This document shows positions 58,079 to 64,000 of a stretch of 64,000 nt of DNA, in pieces. Below the pieces are notes generated by a model. It was given only the letters and a program-made list of their open reading frames with translations. It had not been told where the DNA came from and made no database searches. Position numbers and translations under genes: made by a program. Position 1 is the stretch's first letter. Each line of letters opens with the position of its first letter. The stretch is taken from the NCBI GenBank assembly GCA_930367205.1, contig OV884012.1, positions 51,233,239 to 51,297,238 on the forward strand, given 5' to 3'. The stretch is from Acanthosoma haemorrhoidale (Eukaryota > Arthropoda > Insecta > Hemiptera > Acanthosomatidae).

Positions 58079-58117
<39 letters not shown>
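58079..58117. repeat. (TA)n microsatellite at the LTR edge
   Basis: About 19 TA units directly adjoining the outer end of the LTR. TATATA-type sequences are the known preferred insertion targets of errantivirus-type Gypsy elements. Confidence 0.95.
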
Positions 58118-58124
<7 letters not shown>

Positions 58125-58493
58125 CGTCTCCCGGCTGTAGACGATCAAGAAAAAATAATGAATAAGGAGGTAGATGATATACCGTGATGGTTTGGTTTAT
58201 AACTGGCTTTATTCTCCTCCTGATCCTCTATACACACTTTACGGGTTTGTTTACCTTAGGCTATATGGTATTAGGCTTAACATTGCCGTACCACTAGCCA
58301 TAACTTATATATCATCGGCGGTTAAGCTTAAAGAAAGAGGGAAACTAGGAAAGAGGGAAACGAACTACACTCTCGGACTTTTGCAAAGAGACTGCTTTAT
58401 TGTCCTCAGTAATCCGACCTACATAGGATCATGGGTTGCTTACCTCCCATGATCGTATTAGTTTACAACATAAACTTGCCTCTGGCTTTAACT
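58118..58493 (-). repeat. 3' LTR of the Gypsy-type element (376 bp)
   Basis: Read on the minus strand it begins AGTTAAAGCC and ends GACGATAAATT, the AGT...ATT ends typical of errantivirus-type LTRs. Inside are TATATAAG (58304-58311) and, about 95 bases further on, AATAAA (58208-58213), in the order expected for promoter and poly(A) signal. A polypurine tract lies just outside the start and a (TA)n tract just outside the end. The second LTR is not in the window, so the ends are inferred from these landmarks. Confidence 0.7.
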
Positions 58494-59310
58494 CCCCCCT
58501 GCCAGTTCCTGACCATCCGTCGGGAACTGAAACTTAACACTTATGCTAATTATATACAGTTCTGACATAATAATTTCCTGTTCGCCTAGAGCAGCACAAC
58601 ACTGTCTTATAATCCTAGAAACAGAACATAACTCTATCCAATTTGGTACAAGGTTAAAACAATAAAATTTAAAAAAACATGTATCTGGCAAATGCCACCA
58701 GAAACCCAATGAGATGTGTGCAGGAGTGAGAAAATTAGAGTCAATTTCATATTTGAATGGCTTCCCCACTGGAAGCTTTAACTGCTCGATATCGACAGTT
58801 CTCCTCTTCACGGGTTTATGAACACTTTGGATGGTCACCAAATTGTGTTCACGAATCGTGATCACCCGGAAGGGACCCTCATAACGGGACACCTCCTTAC
58901 TCCTATTGGAACCGATCTTACGATAAACCGTAGTGCCTATCGCAACGCACCCTTCTAGTGGTTTGACGCCCGCGTTCTCCCTCAACACCCTCCTGGATTT
59001 TTCAGCGGTAATTTTCGCGTACACCTTCCCCCATAATTTCCCCAGTTCCACCCGGTTGATAGTGAGTTGAGCGGACGTCTCGTCTCCCACCACCGTTCTA
59101 CTCGTGTCCCGGTGACGCCCACGAAGTCCGAAAAGTATTTCAAAGGGTGAAAACCTGGTGGTCGTGTGAACAGAATGGTTATACGCAATGACTGCCCTAG
59201 GCATTGCCTCTGCCGGCTCCAACCCTTTGTCGGCATTGTAGACGCGGAGATGATCACCCAAGGTACTGTGGTGACGCTCAATTCCTCCTCGGCTCTTTGG
59301 ATGCCCGGGG
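58488..59310 (-). pseudogene. Integrase C-terminal remnant (pol 3' end)
   Basis: This frame starts at GHPKSRGGIERHHSTLGDHL, whose Glu corresponds to the third catalytic residue of the DDE integrase core. AYNHSVHTTTRFSPFEILFG follows (end of the core) and then a C-terminal domain with YEGPFRVITI and VDIEQLKLP. The HHCC zinc finger and the two catalytic aspartates are missing. After about residue 180 of the frame similarity stops, though the frame stays open to TAA 58488-58490 inside the LTR start. Its codons are much GC-richer than those of the adjoining RNase H. Non-functional. Confidence 0.82.
58494..58503 (-). promoter_or_regulatory. Polypurine tract (plus-strand primer site)
   Basis: GGCAGGGGGG directly before the LTR start. 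In LTR elements this tract primes second-strand synthesis. The upstream frame ends at a TAA formed by the first LTR bases. Confidence 0.7.
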
Positions 59311-59966
59311 GTTAATTATGCACTTGTCATCCAGTTTTATTAGCTTTTGATTTTCTTTTAAATCTTCCAGTTTTAATAAATTTGATGTTTTAATCGCAGA
59401 GTTATCATCTGTTTCTTCATTTGATTCTAAAACTGGATTTCTCGATAGACAATCTGCCTCCAGATTTTCTTTACCTGGATTATATACAATCTCAAAGTCA
59501 AATTGTGAGATATAGTTTAAAATTTGTAGTAGTTCTGGATCATTACTTTTCTTCACATTAAAATTTTCTAATGGTCTGTGGTCTGTATATACCACAATTT
59601 TTTTCCCTATCAGATAATATTGCCAGTAAAGTATAGCTTCTTTAATAGCTAAGCATTCTATAAATATGGTTTTTTTTTGTTTTCTGAGCATTTGTCAGTT
59701 TTCTAGAAAAGAAGAATACTGACTTTAGAGATTTGTCTTCTTGTGGTTGTTTTAGAACTGCTTTAACTCCTTCAATACTTGTATCAATGAATATGTATGT
59801 TGGAGCTTCTGGATCAAATATTGCTAGTGCCGGAGCTGAGCATAAATATTTTTTTGTTGTCTCAAAATAATCTTTAAATTGTTCTGACCAATGAAAATCT
59901 ACATTTTTCCTTAATAAATTTCTTAAGGTATCTAGCAATATAGTATGTTTCGATATATACTCCAAA
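59311..59966 (-). pseudogene. RNase H domain of the Gypsy-type pol, frameshifted
   Basis: Two frames join at a homopolymer (T9 at 59670-59678). Before it: the RT-RNase H connection (HWSEQFKDYFETTKKYL) and the RNase H start (IFIDTSIEGVKAVLKQ, first Asp kept). After it: IECLAIKEAILYWQYYL (Glu region), VVYTDHRPLENF (second Asp) and EADCLSRNPV (last Asp, in the conserved ADxLSR signature). A linker ends at CIIN (about 59311), where integrase sequence starts abruptly. Confidence 0.88.
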
Positions 59967-60405
59967 TAGAAGTTTATTTTACCTTAAAATTGTCGAACCT
60001 GTTTCTTTGTTTGAGGTACAGGAAACTTTTTAATTGCTGTGAGATTTTCATTCATTGGTTTTATATAATTATTTCCTATTTCATGACCCAGATAAGTTAT
60101 CTTGTTTTGTGCAAACTGACACTTTGATTCATTTAATTTAAATCCTTGTTCATGCAGTGCTTTTAACACTAATTCTACATGTTTCACATGGTCCTCTTAA
60201 TTCTTCGAATGAATCAATACATCATCTATGTAGATTACATCAAAATTATCTAGGTTATTTCTTCTTATCACACTTGAAAAGACTCTTTGAAATATAGCCG
60301 GAGCAGACTTCAAACCATATGGCAAGCAATTCCATTGCCAATTACCATGATGGGTTACGAAAGCCAATTTATATTTATCCTTTTCGCGCACTGGTGTCAC
60401 ACATA
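59967..60405 (-). pseudogene. Reverse transcriptase fragment of the Gypsy-type pol
   Basis: One frame with two in-frame TAA stops (60197-60199 and 59984-59986). It contains WNCLPYGLKSAPAIFQR (palm, LPFGL-type motif) and VIYIDDVLIHSK with the catalytic YIDD. Next come VLKALHEQGFKLNESKCQFA and ITYLGHEI, all standard Gypsy RT features. The domain's N-terminal third is missing: homology ends upstream at VTPVREKDKYKLAF. Confidence 0.9.
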
Positions 60406-60860
60406 TATATAAACATGATCACCTTGGGAGAGCTCACACTCTCGACAATTTAATTAGGCTGATAAAAGTACGCATTTGCTGAAATGGTGTTGTGAAATAC
60501 ACTCTTCGTCATTCAAATAAGCCCGCGAAAATACCCATTTTCAGAGATGGTGTGTGGAAATTAATTGTATGTGGGAGGGTTGTGGACACAAGGTGTCGGA
60601 CAGAGATATGTAAATAGGCAGACGGGATGGGACCAAGATATTCAACTGGAGACGGCTGCCCCTGGAGGATCGCCTTAGAGCACCCCTCCCTGAAAATATT
60701 TACAACCCTGTCCATATTTCATGAACAGTCCCGACCCTCCACCTGATTTCCTCCGGGAATGGCTTAAATCATCCAACCGCTCCTTCCGCTTTCTTTGTGT
60801 TTTTCATTCGTCCAGAAAATAAGTCCTGTTTTCTGTCTCCTTGGTCAGGAATGCACAAAG
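60406..60860. other. GC-richer unique island, candidate regulatory element
   Basis: High-complexity sequence next to the 5' edge of the Gypsy remnant. Includes GCGAAAATACCCATTTTCAG and TGTAAATAGGCAG (forkhead-like). The minus frame at 60509-60715 has no domain. Confidence 0.22.
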
Positions 60861-63800
60861 AGACCCAAGAAGTATGTAAGTTTATTTTTTATTTGTACTT
60901 AAGAAGGATTATATTGGCATTACAATAATCTAAAATAGTTGTTCCAAGTTATTTATTAGTTGCTAAGCTTTATTTCTCCAGTATATAAAAGCTATATTTT
61001 CATAGGCCCCAAAATTTCTTGACATCAGTTATGAACTTAATTGTATTTTAAAAGTAAAAAAAAATTTAGGATAAGTGAATCGACTTTTAGTTAATGAAAT
61101 AACAGTATCAAGACATTACCGAATCAATGGCAGAAACCCGCTTCATTTTCATAGAAAAATAGTAAATGATTGTGAAATTAGTCCTCTCCCCATCCAATAC
61201 TTGAATGAAACTCCCTTTGAATGGAACAATTATGAAAAATAAACGGACTGTGATGAGGAGCATAAGAACAGCTATAATTACAGTAATACGCGCACTAGTT
61301 TGAGGAGTAATGTCGCAGTTAAGGATACAATAAAAAAAGGTTGGTCAGCGTAAATTAATTCGCTCACCTTAATATCTGAGGATATATTCTAATCTAATGT
61401 ACCAGTGGTAATTATTGGACAGACAAATGCTTAAGGAGCATAAAGGAGGTGTCTGAAAACCACTTTAACATTAACACTGAAGTCTAACGTTCCAAAAGAA
61501 CGTATATGTTGCTGGATGGTGACCTTACTCTCCTCCTTCTAAAACCGAACTCAATAGTAGTCTTCATAATGATCACGCAGTGTTTAATGCCTGTTAAACA
61601 GGAAATGTGGTACTAGACAGAGGAATTAGAAAATATATCGTTAGAAGTTTAGTAGCAAATCAGAAAAGCCGATGACAACTGTTCGTGGGCAAACGGTTCC
61701 ACGAAGTTGCTTGATATATTTGGGGCATTACCGACCTAACTCACATTTTCCTTCTGCGTCTGGCGTCTATTGATTAGGCGCAACGGTCCTCTGGTCCTTG
61801 CTTCTGACCGCCTCTTTCGGCTATGTGGGTGTTCAAGGAATTCCAAGCTCGTAGCTATTTTCGGGTACAAACAAACTCAATCACAGGCTAGAGACATCAA
61901 TTATTGAGGTTCTTCTTTCCTCATATGCCTTCATTGCGGACGTATTTGCCTTTGGTATCTCTCTCAGTTATTTCGCAGATTTTTGCGTCACATGCTCTAA
62001 GAGAGGGTTGAGTTTAAAGACTGTTTTTTATAAGCTACACTTTCCATTTTTTCCTACCAGTGAATTTATTTATTGTTTTTTTTGGGTTCTATTACTTTAT
62101 ATTAATATGTTAATTAATTATATTTATTTCATATTAATATCTTTGTAATAACTTGGCGCGAACGCTAACGCCGGAAATGCCAAATGTGTAGTATTATTTA
62201 TCCAAATGGACTGGCTTTGGCTAAGTACCATCTGGGCGTAATACTTCATTTTTCTACCCAGCTTGGGAACGAAATACAACCGAAGGAGCTTGGAAATTTG
62301 AGGGACGGTAGGAGAGCCATCGCCGCGGAAATAGCAGAATTAAATTAGGTTACTAAGTTCATCGATAACTGGCAGAATTCGTTATCAGAATAGCAGAAGT
62401 TAGATCCATTGAAAGGGCAGATTCTGAAGATCAATTATTGTCATTTTAGTTGGTGCTTCTATCTCCCTCCGTTGGCTTCACAGACCTTCACTGGCCCTTC
62501 AACTTCTGCAATAAGGCCGGCCTTATGCTTCTGTTCACCAGGTTCTAGGGAGTATTTTGGGGGTTAGTAGGTTATTACAAACATTCACTAGTAAAATATA
62601 TAAGATAATGTGTTTGAAGTTTTTAGGAGACGTTGGACGTAGAGAATAAAGTAAAAAGTAATAGCACCCTACAAAAACAATAAATAGTCATTTATTACAT
62701 ACTGGGACATTTCGTCAACTTACAAAGTTTATTGTTATAGAAGGCTGCGAGGAATTCTGCCTACTTCTTTTGATATATTATTTATAATTATTTTACTTAA
62801 TGTATAATCAAAAGCAATCATAGCACGGTCGCTGGTTAAAGGCATAAAGCTAAAATCAGATGATAATGTGGCTCATTATGTTATAGTAAATTAGATCTTC
62901 TGTTTAATTTTAATCATTAGAATTAATTACAATAGTGATTTAGTAAATTTAAGTCAGGGGTCTGGTGAACCATACTATACCTACCTTAATTCCTTGAAAG
63001 AAATTAAAATTACAAATTCGACACTGCCGTGTCCTAATCTCGGGAGACCCAGAGGTTCCTTAAGTAGGTAATTGATACGGTGGTGGTTTGTCGATTTAAG
63101 GGCCCTAGAGTTGAGGCAGGTAAGGTAGAATTAAGCTTTAGCTGTAGGGTAGTCCTGACCACAATTGCTTTTATATAATTCAGAGGGTCGGCGGCGAGAG
63201 GGGTGGCGGGGGCTCGGAGATAGACTAAACCGCACTACTAAATGCTACAACATTTACATTTCGGCATTAGGTTTAGTAGATTTCCTGATTTGTCTGTCCA
63301 AATCCTCCAATGAGCACATGCCAAAATCTGTTGGACTTTGTATTCGGCATAAATGTAATGGAAGGAAAAAAGATTGTAAGATTCACTTGAGAAGGTAAAT
63401 TATTTAAGCTGTAATGTCTTTTATAATTATTGGTGAAATAGAAAAATATATACCTGGATACATACACTGTAGATAAAATAGATATCCCAGCTGGTAATAG
63501 ATATTCCATAAATCAACTAATATTCCAGCATCCCTGGTTGTAACACTATTATTTTTATAAATTGACACCATTGAATGGCTAATAGTAGTACTTAAATAAC
63601 CTCTTCAAACATAGATAAAAAAAACATTTTAACTATATTAAATATTGTAATACTTACACTCATGTCTAATTTCTTCGACACTACTATTCCAACGCTCTCG
63701 TCAAATAAAAAATAAATTGATTAATTTCAATATCATTTTTCCGGTTGTGGATTTCTGACGGAATTTTCCCCCATCCCAGTCCGGGCTGTGTGGGAAAACT

Positions 63801-64000
63801 AGGTTAAGTTATTTAGACTCAGGATTCATTCTTACGAATATAGTGAAAACCACATTGTCTGCCTACAATCCATACAGTGTTAAAGGTTTTTCCACTGGAG
63901 TATTTGTAGACAAATTTCTAGAATATGCGCAAAAGAGTATGTAAATATTGAAAAAATAATGATTTGATTTGAATGGATGATTTGCTAGTACAGATAAACG
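60861..64000. other. AT-rich intergenic DNA, no gene supported
   Basis: Slightly GC-richer near 61730-61870, 62260-62530 and 63000-63130, with no domain-bearing frame, retroelement match or RNA gene. Confidence 0.5.

Larger units (their letters stand above)
58118..60405 (-). mobile_element. Gypsy-type LTR element remnant (one LTR)
   Basis: On the minus strand: partial RT, RNase H, integrase C-terminus, polypurine tract, 3' LTR. No gag, protease or env is recognised. The 5' side ends inside RT at ~60405, beside TATATATAAAC, and no second LTR is visible. Two in-frame stops, one frameshift and a large internal loss make it non-functional. Confidence 0.88.

Noticed and set aside
58174..58452. 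92-residue plus frame
   Set aside because: It lies inside the minus-strand LTR.
60980..61040. TATATAAAAG followed by TCAGTTATG as a promoter
   Set aside because: Spacing of ~43 bases is too long and the ATG would be at the start site itself.

Overview
The window looks like AT-rich, gene-poor nuclear DNA from an arthropod, most likely an insect. The evidence is Jockey-like non-LTR retrotransposon relics, one decayed Gypsy-type LTR element with errantivirus-like LTR ends, many homopolymer, (TA)n and (CT)n tracts, and no bacterial-style gene packing. I find no intact cellular protein gene, no functional tRNA or rRNA gene and no CRISPR array. Order or species cannot be read from the sequence.

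Almost all recognisable coding sequence is retrotransposon-derived. I use my own labels for three non-LTR families. JK-1 has a nearly complete minus-strand copy at about 21.0-25.3 kb. It has ORF1 with zinc knuckles, then ORF2 with endonuclease and reverse transcriptase, and is disabled by one frameshift in ORF1 and one in-frame stop in the endonuclease. JK-1 fragments lie at 49.9-50.2 kb (3' UTR only) and 57.6-57.9 kb (endonuclease only). A much older Jockey-type copy runs from about 34.1 to 36.3 kb. JK-2 is present as an RT fragment at 3.9-4.6 kb, a 3' end at 5.0-5.5 kb, and a rearranged copy at 52.5-55.2 kb with an internal duplication. JK-3 is present as 3' ends at 3.3-3.9, 4.9-5.0, 5.6-5.7, 20.7-21.0, 38.6-38.7 and 47.7-48.4 kb.

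A Gypsy-type remnant (58.1-60.4 kb, minus) has one LTR, a polypurine tract, the end of an integrase, RNase H and part of an RT. Most of integrase is missing, and the sequence changes character sharply at the RNase H/integrase junction.

Layout: 0-3.3 kb featureless; 3.3-5.7 kb nested JK-2/JK-3 cluster; 5.7-15.8 kb featureless apart from hairpins and a possible MITE; 15.9-18.5 kb minisatellites, a tRNA-like relic and a dispersed repeat; 20.0-25.3 kb JK-3 tail and JK-1 meeting tail to tail; 25.3-34 kb desert with GC-richer unique islands and a good TATA/Inr-like promoter candidate at 29.74 kb; 34-36.3 kb old Jockey relic; 36.6-47.7 kb desert with candidate regulatory islands and large microsatellites; 47.7-60.4 kb dense retroelement debris; 60.4-64 kb desert.

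The unique GC-richer islands (for example 27.9-28.2, 30.8-31.1, 36.8-37.2, 40.9-41.4, 49.4-49.7 and 60.4-60.9 kb) stand out from the AT-rich background. They could be cis-regulatory elements of a gene outside the window, but that is inference. I did not find a convincing new multi-gene system. The most interesting signals are the same-frame stop/start ORF junction of JK-1, the mosaic Gypsy remnant, the nested poly(A) chain at 5 kb and the isolated promoter candidate.
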